DNA from: Xanthobacter tagetidis
GTDB lineage: Bacteria > Pseudomonadota > Alphaproteobacteria > Rhizobiales > Xanthobacteraceae
Length of the DNA stretch: 64,000 nucleotides
Direction of reading: 5' to 3'
Assembly (NCBI RefSeq): GCF_003667445.1
Contig: NZ_RCTF01000010.1
Coordinates: 120,778-184,777 of the forward strand
In this document: positions 43,559 to 57,035 of the stretch, in pieces
How the letters are laid out: the number at the start of each line of letters is the position of its first letter
How positions within the stretch are numbered: the stretch's first letter is position 1
Made by a program: the position numbers and the translations under genes
The notes under the pieces: model-generated
Seen by the model: the letters and a program-made list of their open reading frames with translations, nothing else
What the model was told of the DNA's origin: nothing
Databases searched by the model: none

Positions 43559-45034
43559 ATGAAACTCTCGCCGACAGAAATTCATAGCGAAATAGAACGC
43601 GTTCGCCAAAATAATTTCCGGCAGTTTGTAAAGAAAGTCAGATTACAAAAAGTTCGCGGCTTCATAAACGAAACCATTGAATTAAAGTATCCTGTAACAG
43701 CGCTCGTGGGCACAAACGGCGGTGGTAAATCTACTATTCTTGGTGCGATTGCTATAGCATATAAAAACATTAAGCCTGGTCAATTTTTTCCCAAGGCATT
43801 TCTTGGGGACGAAAGCATGTCTGATTGGACAATAGAGCTTGAACTGATAGCCAAACAAATAGCTCAAGATCGCACAGTCACCAGGACAGCTCGCTTTTCT
43901 AAATCCAAATGGAGACGAGATGATTTTCCGGAGCGACCTGTTCAATACATTGAAATTCAAAGAACAGTACCGGCAGGCGAACTGACTAGATTTAGACGGT
44001 TTTTGAGCGGAAATTTAGATGATTACAATGTTTCATCATTAAATGAAAATACTATTAAATATGCAACTGCGGTTCTAGATAAAAATATTGAACATTATCG
44101 CGTAGTTCAGAACATTAGAAATCCTAATATAAAAATGTATGTTGGATCTACTGAATCCGCTATAGGATATTCGCAATTTCATTTTGGAGCCGGAGAGGCT
44201 TCCGTGATTGAAACGATAGATAGAATAGAATCATCGAATGACAATGCGTTGATTTTAATCGAAGAAGTTGAAAATGGCCTGCATCCGGTGGCCGTGCGGA
44301 TGTTTGTCCAATACCTTCAAAATGCCGCCCGAAGAAAAAGGTTACAAATAATTTTTACTACACATTCGCAGGATGCAGTTAATGAATTACCCGCAGAAGC
44401 GGTGTGGGCTTCCATTAATAAAAGAACATGGAACGGAAAATTAAGCATTGAAAGCTTGAGAGCCATCACAGGGGACGCCCCCAGCACGCACGTTGTTTAT
44501 GTTGAGGATGCATTTGTGAAAGAATGGACGGAAAATGCAATTGGGCGTTTCGGAGAAGGCATCGCGGGAACAACAAAGGTATTTTCTGCTGGAGGTTATC
44601 CAAATGTCGTAAAGGTTAGTCAGTTTCATAATGAGAACCCCCTTTTACAGATTCCCTCCGTTGCCCTAGTTGATGGAGATATTTATGACCAAACCAGAGG
44701 TCAATCACTTCCAGAACATGCCATGTTTCTCGGAGAAGGAACTCCGGAATCTATTGTATTTGAATACATTTTTAGTAACAGACGCGAACTAGTTTCATTA
44801 ATTAGACAACGATGTTTTTTGTCTCAGTTTACAGAAGATAAAATACTCGAATCAATACAAACTGTACGCAATTCACAATGTGATCCGCATATTATTTTTT
44901 CCGAACTAAGTGAAAAATTAGATTTTATATCTGCCGTATACATACGCGCAGGAATGATCGACATATTTAATGAAAAAAATAGTCATTTTTGGAGTCCTGT
45001 AATAGATTTCATAAAAGAAAATAGAATTTCCTGA
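43559..45034 (+). CDS. OLD-like AAA ATPase with C-terminal TOPRIM-like domain (candidate anti-phage nuclease)
   Basis: A 491-residue protein of ABC/RecF-type ATPase fold. Visible motifs are Walker A GTNGGGKST (51-59), a signature-like FGAGEAS (209-215), Walker B LILIEEVENGLHP (231-243) and the switch FTTHSQD (266-272). From about residue 310 a TOPRIM-like domain shows VYVEDAFVKEW (Glu316) and ALVDGD (Asp372, Asp374). ATPase plus TOPRIM is the layout of OLD-family nucleases, many of which act against phages. No UvrD-like partner (Gabija) or reverse transcriptase (retron) is adjacent. Codon use is strongly AT-rich, unlike all neighbours, so horizontal acquisition is likely. Nuclease activity is inferred. 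Confidence 0.78.
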   Translation: MKLSPTEIHSEIERVRQNNFRQFVKKVRLQKVRGFINETIELKYPVTALVGTNGGGKSTILGAIAIAYKNIKPGQFFPKAFLGDESMSDWTIELELIAKQIAQDRTVTRTARFSKSKWRRDDFPERPVQYIEIQRTVPAGELTRFRRFLSGNLDDYNVSSLNENTIKYATAVLDKNIEHYRVVQNIRNPNIKMYVGSTESAIGYSQFHFGAGEASVIETIDRIESSNDNALILIEEVENGLHPVAVRMFVQYLQNAARRKRLQIIFTTHSQDAVNELPAEAVWASINKRTWNGKLSIESLRAITGDAPSTHVVYVEDAFVKEWTENAIGRFGEGIAGTTKVFSAGGYPNVVKVSQFHNENPLLQIPSVALVDGDIYDQTRGQSLPEHAMFLGEGTPESIVFEYIFSNRRELVSLIRQRCFLSQFTEDKILESIQTVRNSQCDPHIIFSELSEKLDFISAVYIRAGMIDIFNEKNSHFWSPVIDFIKENRIS

Positions 45035-45049
45035 TCGTTAATTCCCCCC

Positions 45050-46519
45050 TCACCCCACCCGCCACCCATTCCTCCCCCCCGCCTTCGCGGCATAGAGCGC
45101 CGTGTCGGCGGCCTGGAGCAGGGCTTCGGGGGTGTCGCGGCCTTCGCCCGGCACGGCGATGCCGACCGAGAGGCCGACGCCCACGCTCCACGCCGCCGTC
45201 TCCACCGGCTTCGCCATGGCGGCGATGAGGCGCTCGGACAGGGCGCAGGCGGCGGCCTCCATGGCGGGCGCGGCGGCGTCCGCTCCGATGGCGGCCCCCG
45301 CCCGCTCGCCCCCGCCCAGCCCGGCGCCATCGCCCGCCGTCTCGCCTTGCCCCGCGCCGGACGTCCCGGCCGGCGGGGCCTCCGGCGCAGCGCCCGCGGG
45401 GTGCTCCAGCACTATCAGGAACTCGTCGCCCCCCATGCGCGCCACCAGGTCGCCCGTGCGCAGCTCGGCGCGGAAGCGGTCCGCCGCCGCGCGCAGCACC
45501 TGGTCGCCGGCGGCGTGGCCCAGCGTGTCGTTCACCGTCTTGAAGCGGTCGAGGTCCAGCAGCAGCACGGCAAGGCCGGCGCCCCCGCGCGCCCAGCGCT
45601 CCACGGCCGCCTTCAGCTGCGCCTCGGCCATCACCCGGTTCGCCAGGCCGGTGAGCGGATCGTGCGAGGCGGCGAAGGCCAGTTCGTCCTCTGCCGCCCT
45701 GCGCTGCGAGATGTCGCGCACCGAGACCACGTAGCCGTCCGGCGCGCCGGTCTCCTTGTCGCGCGTCAGCTTGAGATAGGCCTCCAGCCACACATAGGTG
45801 CCGTCCTTGCGCCGCTGGCGATGCTCGGTGCGCAGCAGCTCGACCCGTCCGGTCCGCACCCCCTCCATCAGCCCGCGGAATTCGGGCAGGTCGTCGGGAT
45901 GCACCAGCTCGGCCGCGCGGCGGCCCACCATCTCCTCGGGCGCATAGCCCAAAAGATCGCGCACCGAGGAGGAAACGTAGAGCCGCACGCCCTCCAGATT
46001 GCCGCGCACCAGCGTGTCGGAGTTGTGCTCGGCGATCAGGCCGAACAGATCGCGCTGCTCGCTCGCCTCGCGCTCCTCGGCCAGCGCCGCCAGATGCGCC
46101 GAGACGATGTGCGCCACGTCCAGCGCGCGCGCCCGCTCGGCCGGCGTGAGCGCGGCCTGCGCCCCGCCCCACATGACCACCACGCCCGCCCCCGCCTTGA
46201 GCGGCGCCACCGCGATGACGCCCGGCGGCGGCGGCCCGGCCGCGGCGATGACGGGATCACGCGCCGCATCGGCCATCTCGAACACGCCGGAAAACGCCCC
46301 GATCCGGCCCAGCAGCGCCTCAGCCCTCGGATCGGAGGGACCGGCGCGGCCGATGCGTGCGCGCGCCGCATCGGTGAGCCACACCTCGACCGTGCGGCCG
46401 GGAAAGGCGGCCGATGCGAGGCGGGCGAAGGCGGCGAGGGCGGCGTCGAACGGCAGCCGGGCGTGCTCCGCGTTTTCGCCGCTTCCGGCCGCGCCCTCCG
46501 TCCCGCTCTCCGTCGCCAT
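45050..46519 (-). CDS. PAS-GGDEF diguanylate cyclase
   Basis: A 489-residue signalling protein. Residues 20-150 look like a GAF-type sensor, residues 155-280 are PAS plus PAC (HNSDTLVRGNLEGVRLYVSS, WLEAYLKLTRD, VVSVRDISQRR), and a GGDEF domain follows (AASHDPLTGLANRVM, LLDLDRFKTVND, RMGGDEFLIVLE). The GGDEF motif is intact, so it can make cyclic di-GMP. An Ala/Gly/Pro-rich insert of about 60 residues interrupts the domain right after the signature strand. There is no EAL domain and no membrane span. Its stop codon lies 15 bases from the convergent AAA ATPase gene. Confidence 0.88.
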   Translation of the reverse strand: MATESGTEGAAGSGENAEHARLPFDAALAAFARLASAAFPGRTVEVWLTDAARARIGRAGPSDPRAEALLGRIGAFSGVFEMADAARDPVIAAAGPPPPGVIAVAPLKAGAGVVVMWGGAQAALTPAERARALDVAHIVSAHLAALAEEREASEQRDLFGLIAEHNSDTLVRGNLEGVRLYVSSSVRDLLGYAPEEMVGRRAAELVHPDDLPEFRGLMEGVRTGRVELLRTEHRQRRKDGTYVWLEAYLKLTRDKETGAPDGYVVSVRDISQRRAAEDELAFAASHDPLTGLANRVMAEAQLKAAVERWARGGAGLAVLLLDLDRFKTVNDTLGHAAGDQVLRAAADRFRAELRTGDLVARMGGDEFLIVLEHPAGAAPEAPPAGTSGAGQGETAGDGAGLGGGERAGAAIGADAAAPAMEAAACALSERLIAAMAKPVETAAWSVGVGLSVGIAVPGEGRDTPEALLQAADTALYAAKAGGRNGWRVG

Positions 46520-46643
46520 CCGTCCTGCCCATGCCTCCAGCGGAGACAGCTTACGTTACGACGTCCGGCTCCGCACCGGGAAACGCCGGCTGCTCCTGCC
46601 AACAAAAAGGCGCAGCCTTGCGGCCGCGCCTTCTGTCGTCTCC

Positions 46644-49167
<2,524 letters not shown>

Positions 49168-49249
49168 TTATGGTCCGGCTCGCCCGCTTGGCGGGACGGG
49201 GAGGCGAAATTCCAGGGCGCAGGAAGCGCGTAGGTTGCGGAGTGGCCTT

Positions 49250-49774
49250 ATGCTGACACAGACGGTGGAACACGAGACGTCCTGCGATCGGACACGTCGC
49301 CGGGGCGCGGTCCGCCGCCCGTGGGGCGCGGCGATCGCCGTCACGTTCGCGCTCGCCCTCGCCGCCTGCGAGACCACGCCCAGCGCGCCCCCCATGCCGG
49401 CGCGCGTGCAATATACCAGCCCGATCCCCGCCGACAGCCTGGTCGGACGCTGGGGCCTTGCCGCCTATCACCGGCCGGACGACGCCGCCCGCACCGAGAC
49501 GCAGGCCCGCGCCCAGTGCTCGAACCCCTACGTCATTTCCGCTGGCCCCAATGGCGGCGTGCTGATGTATCTCGCCGACGACAACAAGCTCACCGAGTTG
49601 GTGTCCAAGCAGGTCGCCGGCGGCCCCACTTATATCGGCCCGCCCGACATGGACCCCGGCAGCGAGAAGGACCGCCAGGTGCTGCGATTCGACGGCAAGG
49701 TCCTGGTGCTGAAATGGGTCGACCCCGAGATCTCCAAGCGCTACGGCACCATGGTGTTCGTGCGCTGCACCTGA
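49250..49774 (+). CDS. Hypothetical lipoprotein
   Basis: A 174-residue protein. A basic stretch (DRTRRRGAVRRP) precedes a hydrophobic segment ending in the lipobox-like LAAC at about residue 40, so the mature protein would start at that cysteine. The mature part contains LVGRWGLAAYHRPDDAARTE, an NPYVISAGPNGGVLMYLADD segment and a closing WVDPEISKRYGTMVFVRC. The pattern suggests a small beta-barrel domain; I do not recognise the family. ATG 49250 is chosen over an upstream TTG. A strong terminator follows. Confidence 0.78.
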   Translation: MLTQTVEHETSCDRTRRRGAVRRPWGAAIAVTFALALAACETTPSAPPMPARVQYTSPIPADSLVGRWGLAAYHRPDDAARTETQARAQCSNPYVISAGPNGGVLMYLADDNKLTELVSKQVAGGPTYIGPPDMDPGSEKDRQVLRFDGKVLVLKWVDPEISKRYGTMVFVRCT

Positions 49775-49802
49775 GCGCAGCGCATCACAATCGCTTCAGG
49801 AG

Positions 49803-49826
49803 CGGCCGCCCTCGGGCGGCCGTTTT
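49803..49826 (+). terminator. Rho-independent terminator after the lipoprotein gene
   Basis: A perfect 9-bp stem CGGCCGCCC-tc-GGGCGGCCG is followed by TTTT. Confidence 0.85.
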
Positions 49827-49945
49827 CATTTCCGCTGCGTCATGTCGCGGCGGGCACGCATTCACCTGGGGTTGAAACCTCGGCACGGCAATCGTACCCC
49901 ATGCGGATGCGACCGGTCCGCGCCGATTCCGATACCTCCCGCACC

Positions 49946-52066
49946 ATGAGCGTCCGCGCCATGACTGCGCCGGCGCGGCCGCGCCGCCGGACGGGCACGC
50001 GCCTCGCCGCCGCGGCGCTTGCCACGGGATTGGCGCTCGCCGGCCTGGCGCCGACCGGACTGCGGGCCGACGACATCGCGCTCGACGTCCTCACCGTGGA
50101 GGGCCAAAGCGCGTGGGGGCCGGTGGACGGCTATCTCGCGCGATCGAGCGCCGTCGGCACCAAGACCGACACCCCCATCCTCCTGACCCCGCGCTCCGTC
50201 TCCGTGGTCACGCGCGAGGAGATCGAGGACCGCGGCGCGCAGAGCGTGACCGATGCGGTCGGCTACACGGCTGGCGTCGTCAGCGGCACCTATGGCTACG
50301 ATCCGCGCTTCGACACCATCTATGTGCGCGGCTTCCCGGTGGCCGCGAGCGGCGACTATCTCAACGGCTTGCGCCAGGGCGCCGGGGTGTTCGCCAACTT
50401 CCGCACCGAGGTCTACGGGCTGGAGCGGATCGACATCATCAAGGGCCCGGCCGCCGTGCTCTACGGCCAGATGGTGCCGGGCGGCCTCATCGACCGCATC
50501 TCGCGGATGCCGGTGGACCGGACCTTCTACGAGGCCCAGGGCCAGGCGGGCGACCCGCAATGGCTCCAGGCGGCCTTCGACATCGGCGGCCGCGCCGGCG
50601 GGGACGCCGGCGCGCTCTTCCGCCTGACCGGCGTCGCCCGCGCCGCCGACGGCAACCGGCCCTACACCGACAATGACGAGTATTTCCTCGCGCCAGCGAT
50701 GACGTTCCAGAACGACACCACGCGCCTCACCGTGCTCGCCAGCGTGCTCGGCACGGAGCTGCCGAGCAGCCGGCTGTTCTACGAGACAGGCGGCGTGCTC
50801 ACGAAGGTGCCGCTCGGCACCTCCTTCAACACCATCAGCCAGACCCAGCAGCAGATCGGCTACCGCCTGGAGCACGACCTCAACGACATGGTGACCCTGC
50901 GCCAGAACCTGCGCTACGGCCGGATCGAGAACGAGAGCTCGTGGCTGATGCCCACGGGGATCAACAGCGGACCCTATATCGGCGTCTACGGCACGTCGCT
51001 GAGGGAGAACCTGTCCATGTTCGTCGCCGACACGCAAGTGGAGACCCGGTTCGAGGCCGGACCGGTCCGGCACAAGGTGCTGGCGGGCCTCGACTACGGC
51101 TGGGGCTCCACCAATTACGGCCTCGCCTACAGCCCGCTCATCGCCCCGGTCAGCCTGCTCGATCCCGGAGCGCCGGACCGGGGATACCTGCCGTCGCCGG
51201 CCCTGACCAACCGCATCACGCTCGACCAGATCGGCTTCTACCTCCAGGACCAGATGACGTTCGGCGACGGCTGGCATTTCACCATCGCCGGCCGCCAGGA
51301 CTTCACCGGCCAGTCGCAGAGCGCGCCGCGCCTCAACGTTTCCACCACGCTGGACGAGCAGACCTTCACCTGGCAGGCGGGGCTGCTCTATGCGTTCGAT
51401 TTCGGCCTGTCGCCCTATGCGAGCTACGCCACCTCGTTCCTGCCCTCCAACAACCTGGACCAGTTCGGCCTGCTGCTGCCCTCCTCCACCGGCGAGCAAT
51501 ACGAGGCGGGCCTCAAGTATCAGCCGCCCGGCAGCCGCAGCCGCTTCACCGCCGCCGCCTACCAGATCACCCAGAGCAACTATGCCGTGCCGGACCCGGT
51601 GGGCATGTTCTACACCGCCGTCGGCAACGTGCGGGTGCGCGGCTTCGAGGCGGAGGCGGTGGTCCAGCTCGCGGACGGGCTCGATCTCACCGCCGCCTAC
51701 ACGTTCACCCGCGGCCAGATCACCGGCAGCACCGACCCGGTGCTGATGGGCAAGACGCCGGTGAACATGCCGGAGAACGTCGCCTCGCTGTGGATGAAAT
51801 ACATGGTCGAGCACGGGCCGCTGGCGGGCTTCGGGGTGGGCGCCGGCGTCCGCTTCATCGGGCCCTATTGGGCCGACAACCTCAACACCACCAAGAACCC
51901 GGCCCAGTTCCCCGTCGATGCCGCGCTCTATTTCCAGAAGGACGCCTGGAAGCTCGCGCTGAATGCCCGCAACCTGTTCAACCAGCAGGAGGCGCTGGCG
52001 AACGAGGGCACCTTGTTCTGGCAGCAGGGCCGCACCGTCATCGCCTCCGCCACCTATCGCTGGTAG
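49946..52066 (+). CDS. TonB-dependent siderophore receptor
   Basis: A 706-residue outer-membrane receptor. After an Arg-rich signal peptide comes the TonB-box region (ALDVLTVEGQS), a plug domain (PILLTPRSVSVVTREEIEDRGAQSVTDAV, TIYVRGFPVAASGDYLNGLRQ, IDIIKGPAAVLYGQMVPGGLID) and a 22-strand barrel ending in NLFNQQEA...RTVIASATYRW. The plug motifs are those of hydroxamate/ferrichrome-type receptors. No Fur box, TonB-ExbBD or ABC importer is seen nearby. ATG 49946 or 49961 may be the true start. Confidence 0.93.
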   Translation: MSVRAMTAPARPRRRTGTRLAAAALATGLALAGLAPTGLRADDIALDVLTVEGQSAWGPVDGYLARSSAVGTKTDTPILLTPRSVSVVTREEIEDRGAQSVTDAVGYTAGVVSGTYGYDPRFDTIYVRGFPVAASGDYLNGLRQGAGVFANFRTEVYGLERIDIIKGPAAVLYGQMVPGGLIDRISRMPVDRTFYEAQGQAGDPQWLQAAFDIGGRAGGDAGALFRLTGVARAADGNRPYTDNDEYFLAPAMTFQNDTTRLTVLASVLGTELPSSRLFYETGGVLTKVPLGTSFNTISQTQQQIGYRLEHDLNDMVTLRQNLRYGRIENESSWLMPTGINSGPYIGVYGTSLRENLSMFVADTQVETRFEAGPVRHKVLAGLDYGWGSTNYGLAYSPLIAPVSLLDPGAPDRGYLPSPALTNRITLDQIGFYLQDQMTFGDGWHFTIAGRQDFTGQSQSAPRLNVSTTLDEQTFTWQAGLLYAFDFGLSPYASYATSFLPSNNLDQFGLLLPSSTGEQYEAGLKYQPPGSRSRFTAAAYQITQSNYAVPDPVGMFYTAVGNVRVRGFEAEAVVQLADGLDLTAAYTFTRGQITGSTDPVLMGKTPVNMPENVASLWMKYMVEHGPLAGFGVGAGVRFIGPYWADNLNTTKNPAQFPVDAALYFQKDAWKLALNARNLFNQQEALANEGTLFWQQGRTVIASATYRW

Positions 52067-52078
52067 GCGCGGGCGGCC

Positions 52079-53068
52079 TCAGCTCCTGAATACGCCGAGC
52101 AGTGCCGATCCCCGGTTGGTGGGATCGAACACGTGGAGCCCCAGTTCCTCGGCGAGTTCGTGGAAGGCGCGGATGCCGCGCGCCGAATTGCCCTTGGCAT
52201 CGAGCCGCGGGGAGAAGGTGCCGATGCCGAGCTGACGGTTCACCACCCCGAGGATGCCGCCGCCCACCCCGCTTTTCGCCGGCACGCCCACGTCTAACGC
52301 CCAGTTGCCCGCATAATCGTACATGCCGCAGGTGAACATCACCGACAGCGTGGCACGCACCGCGTCCACCGCGAACGCCGCGCGGCCGGTCACCGGGTTC
52401 TCGCCGATATTGGCGAGCGTCGCACCCATGCGGGCGAGGTTGGCGGCGGTGACGCGGATCGCGCACACGCGGAAATAGAGGTCCACCGCCGCGTCCGCAT
52501 CGCCGCGGATCGCGCCGGTCGCGCGCAAGAGGTGGGCGATGCCCTTGTTGCGATGGCCCGTCGTCGCCTCGGAGCGGTAGACCGCGTCATCCATGTCGAG
52601 CGGCCGGCCGGCGGCGGCGGACAGGCGGTCGAGCACCAGATCGAAGGCCTCGGCACCGGCATGGGCCTGGATCAGCCCCGCCACCGCGATGGCGCCGGCA
52701 TTGACCATGGGGTTGTAGGGCCGGTTGGTCGCCGGATCGAACACGATGGCGTTGAAGGCGTCGCCCGAGGGCTCCACCCCCACATGCTCCAGCACCTTGT
52801 CGCGGCCCAGGAGCTCAAGGGCGATGCAATAGGCGAATGCCTTTGAAATGGACTGGATGGTGAAGGGCGCATCGGCATCGCCCGCGCTGCACAGATGCCC
52901 GTCCGTGGTGGCGACCGCGAGGCCGAAGGCGTCGGGCGAAACCTGTGCCAGTTCGGGAATATAGTCGGCCAGATGCCCGGAACCGTCCGGCAGAGCGCGG
53001 GCGTGCACCTCCTCGACCACCGCCTGAAGGCCATAGGCCGAAGCCTCGCTCGCCACCCCTGCCGTCAC
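52079..53068 (-). CDS. glsA: Glutaminase
   Basis: A 329-residue serine-dependent beta-lactamase-fold glutaminase that converts glutamine to glutamate and ammonia. The catalytic FTIQSISKAFAYCIAL (Ser-x-x-Lys) lies near residue 75, with NPMVNAGAIA, and VFTCGMYDYAGNWA-type (here MFTCGMYDYAGNWA) and VPAKSGVGGGI further on. GTG 53068 with GGGGAG seven bases away is chosen; the frame extends upstream into lepA but without a site. It runs in the same direction as lepA, 67 bases after it. Confidence 0.95.
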   Translation of the reverse strand: MTAGVASEASAYGLQAVVEEVHARALPDGSGHLADYIPELAQVSPDAFGLAVATTDGHLCSAGDADAPFTIQSISKAFAYCIALELLGRDKVLEHVGVEPSGDAFNAIVFDPATNRPYNPMVNAGAIAVAGLIQAHAGAEAFDLVLDRLSAAAGRPLDMDDAVYRSEATTGHRNKGIAHLLRATGAIRGDADAAVDLYFRVCAIRVTAANLARMGATLANIGENPVTGRAAFAVDAVRATLSVMFTCGMYDYAGNWALDVGVPAKSGVGGGILGVVNRQLGIGTFSPRLDAKGNSARGIRAFHELAEELGLHVFDPTNRGSALLGVFRS

Positions 53069-53135
53069 GCCCGCTCTCCCCTGCCGCTCCGGCCCTGAGC
53101 CGGCGCAGTTCAGGCAAGCAAGCGACGTGCCGGAA

Positions 53136-54941
<1,806 letters not shown>

Positions 54942-55300
54942 CCGCGCCGCATAGCATCGGCCCGAGGCGGCCACAAGGCGGGTGGATCGGCGGCGGATGG
55001 TAGAGAGGGCATTGCCTGCTGCGCAGGAGTCTTGCGCTGGACCCCGGCTCGGCGCTCCGGCTGCGCCGTCGCTGGGACGGGGAACGGCGGCGGCTGTGCC
55101 GTCGCTTGGCTGGTGAACGCCTGCGTGCCCCGGCCGACTGGAACGGCGCCCCGCGCCGTGGAAGGAGAGCCGGGGCCCAGCGCAAAGACTTCGCCGAAGG
55201 CGGCCAATCCCGTTCCAGGCGAATCCGTCTAAACGCCCCCCGCCCTTGCCACATCCGCCGCCAGGGGCTTCAGTGGCCGCCCCTGTTCCTGCGGCGCACC
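54942..55300. repeat. lepA-folP intergenic region with composite interspersed repeat
   Basis: No gene is supported in these 359 bases. The segment 55039-55087 is an inverted copy of 28771-28819 with one mismatch in 49. Flanking blocks to about 55200 (GGAAGGAGAGCCGGGGCCCA, then the CGAAGGCGGCC block) also resemble, in the same inverted sense, the region around 28660-28740. Confidence 0.72.
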
Positions 55301-56137
55301 ATGGATCCCATCGCACCCCGACCCCTTCTCGCCTGCGGCCGCACGCTGACGCTCGGCCCGCGCACGCTCGTCATGGGCATCCTGAACGTGACGCCGGATT
55401 CATTCTCTGACGGCGGCCGCAGCGCCGCGCCGGACGACGCGCTCGCCACCGCGCGGCGGCTGGCGCAGGAAGGTGCCGACATCCTGGATGTCGGCGGGGA
55501 ATCCACCCGCCCCGGCCACACGCCGGTTCCGGCGGACGAGGAATGGGCGCGCATCGGTCCCGTGCTGGAGCGCCTCGCGGCGGAAACCGCATTGCCGGTG
55601 TCGGTGGATACCACCAAGGCCTCGGTCGCCCGCCGGGCGCTGGAGGCCGGCGCCGTCATCGTCAACGACGTCTGGGGCTTCATGCACGATCCCGACATGG
55701 CGCGGGTGGTGGCGGACCACGACGCCGCCGCCGTGGTCATGCACAACCGCACCGAGGTGGACGAGAGCCTCGACATCGTCGCCGACATGCTCGCCTTCTT
55801 CGCGCGTGCGCTGGAGCGGGCCGACAGAGCGGGCGTGAAGCGCGAGAAGATCGTGCTCGATCCCGGCATCGGCTTCGGCAAGAGCTTCCCGCAGAACCTT
55901 GCCGCCATCCGCCGCCTGCCGGAACTGCGCGTGCTCGGCCTTCCGCTGCTGCTCGGCACCTCGCGCAAGTCGCTGATCGGCAAGGTCATCGCCACCGAGC
56001 CGTCGGAGCGCCTGCCGGGCACCATCGCCTCCAACGTCATCGGCGCCATGGCCGGGGTGGAGATCGTGCGGGTGCACGATGTCGCCGCCCATGTCCAGGC
56101 GCTGCGCGTCGCCGAGGCGATCCGCGATGCCCGCTGA
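55301..56137 (+). CDS. folP: Dihydropteroate synthase
   Basis: A 278-residue TIM-barrel enzyme joining 4-aminobenzoate to dihydropterin pyrophosphate in folate synthesis; it is the sulfonamide target. Motifs: [58 protein letters not shown] and [14 protein letters not shown] 55301 gives the normal length. folK overlaps its last 11 bases, so the two are coupled; folB, often between them, is absent. Confidence 0.97.
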   Translation: MDPIAPRPLLACGRTLTLGPRTLVMGILNVTPDSFSDGGRSAAPDDALATARRLAQEGADILDVGGESTRPGHTPVPADEEWARIGPVLERLAAETALPVSVDTTKASVARRALEAGAVIVNDVWGFMHDPDMARVVADHDAAAVVMHNRTEVDESLDIVADMLAFFARALERADRAGVKREKIVLDPGIGFGKSFPQNLAAIRRLPELRVLGLPLLLGTSRKSLIGKVIATEPSERLPGTIASNVIGAMAGVEIVRVHDVAAHVQALRVAEAIRDAR

Positions 56138-56663
56138 GGCCCTATCCCGGCGCGCCTTCCTGTGCCTCGGCTCGAACGTGGGCGACCGCGCGCTGGCGCT
56201 GGGCGAGGCGCGCGTGCGGCTTGAGGCCGCCGGCGTGCGGTTGACCGCCGTCTCCTCGCTCTACGAGACGCCGCCCTGGGGCCCGGTGCCGCAGGGGCCC
56301 TATCTCAACCAGGTGGTGGAGGTGGCCTCTCCGGTGGGACCACGCGCGCTGCTGGAGCTTGCGCTCGCCATCGAGCGGCAGCTCGGCCGCGACCGCGCGC
56401 GCGAAGTGCGCTACGGCCCGCGCCGCATCGACATCGACATCCTGTGGTTCGACGGCGAGACGATTGCCGAGGCGGACCTAGAGATCCCCCATCCGCGCCT
56501 CATGGAGCGCGCCTTCGTGCTGGTGCCGCTGGTGGAGATCGCGCCGGATTTCTCGGCCTTCGGCATCAGCGCCAAGGCAGCGCTGGCCGGGCTGGACGCC
56601 TCCGGCATAAGACGCCTCGGAGCGGCAGAAACGGCGCATGAAAAAGGCGCCGCCCCATCCTGA
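56127..56663 (+). CDS. folK: 2-amino-4-hydroxy-6-hydroxymethyldihydropteridine pyrophosphokinase
   Basis: A 178-residue HPPK that activates the pterin for FolP. LCLGSNVGDRALALGEA, SSLYETPPWGP, YLNQVVEVASP, REVRYGPRRIDIDILWFDGE and IPHPRLMERAFVLVPLVEI are all present. It starts inside the folP 3' end (11-base overlap). Its last codons lie within the hairpin that terminates the convergent csbD gene. Confidence 0.97.
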   Translation: MPAEALSRRAFLCLGSNVGDRALALGEARVRLEAAGVRLTAVSSLYETPPWGPVPQGPYLNQVVEVASPVGPRALLELALAIERQLGRDRAREVRYGPRRIDIDILWFDGETIAEADLEIPHPRLMERAFVLVPLVEIAPDFSAFGISAKAALAGLDASGIRRLGAAETAHEKGAAPS

Positions 56664-56678
56664 GGACGGGACGGCGCC
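56641..56678 (-). terminator. Terminator of the csbD-like gene
   Basis: On the minus strand, GGCGCCG...CGGCGCC arms with an inner imperfect stem are followed by TTTTT. It overlaps the folK stop and can serve both convergent genes. Confidence 0.7.
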
Positions 56679-56730
56679 GGTGCTTCCTCCGACCGGTACC
56701 AGGGGACTAGGCCCGGACCGGGGGAAGGTT

Positions 56731-56937
56731 TCACATGGTACGGACGTTGGTGGACCAGGTGTCGATCTGGCGCTTCACCTCGTCCTTGGCATAGCCGTAG
56801 CGCTCCTGGAGCTTGCCTTCCAGGATCTCGCGGTTGCCGTTGATCTGCGTCAGGTCATCGTCGGTGAGCTTGCCCCACTGCGTCTTGACGTTGCCGGAGA
56901 TCTGCTTCCAGTTGCCCTCGATGCGATCCCAGTTCAT
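56731..56937 (-). CDS. CsbD family general-stress protein
   Basis: A 68-residue CsbD-like protein: [27 protein letters not shown], then [28 protein letters not shown]. It is hydrophilic and helical, with the family's [11 protein letters not shown] core. Members are induced by envelope, osmotic or stationary stress; molecular role unknown. It is divergent from meaB. Confidence 0.95.
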   Translation of the reverse strand: MNWDRIEGNWKQISGNVKTQWGKLTDDDLTQINGNREILEGKLQERYGYAKDEVKRQIDTWSTNVRTM

Positions 56938-57035
56938 GGCTCGTCCTCTCAATGGTTGGAAGATGCCGGGACAACGCAGACCGGGCGCCACAAGTTCCCG
57001 GCGCGACGAGACGGACGAGAAAGGGACAGGCGTTG

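Noticed and set aside
43559..45034. Gabija (GajA) assignment
   Set aside because: No UvrD-like GajB gene is adjacent; the downstream gene is a diguanylate cyclase on the other strand.
54942..55316. N-terminal extension of LepA
   Set aside because: The added frame is repeat sequence and LepA has its normal length from ATG 54941.
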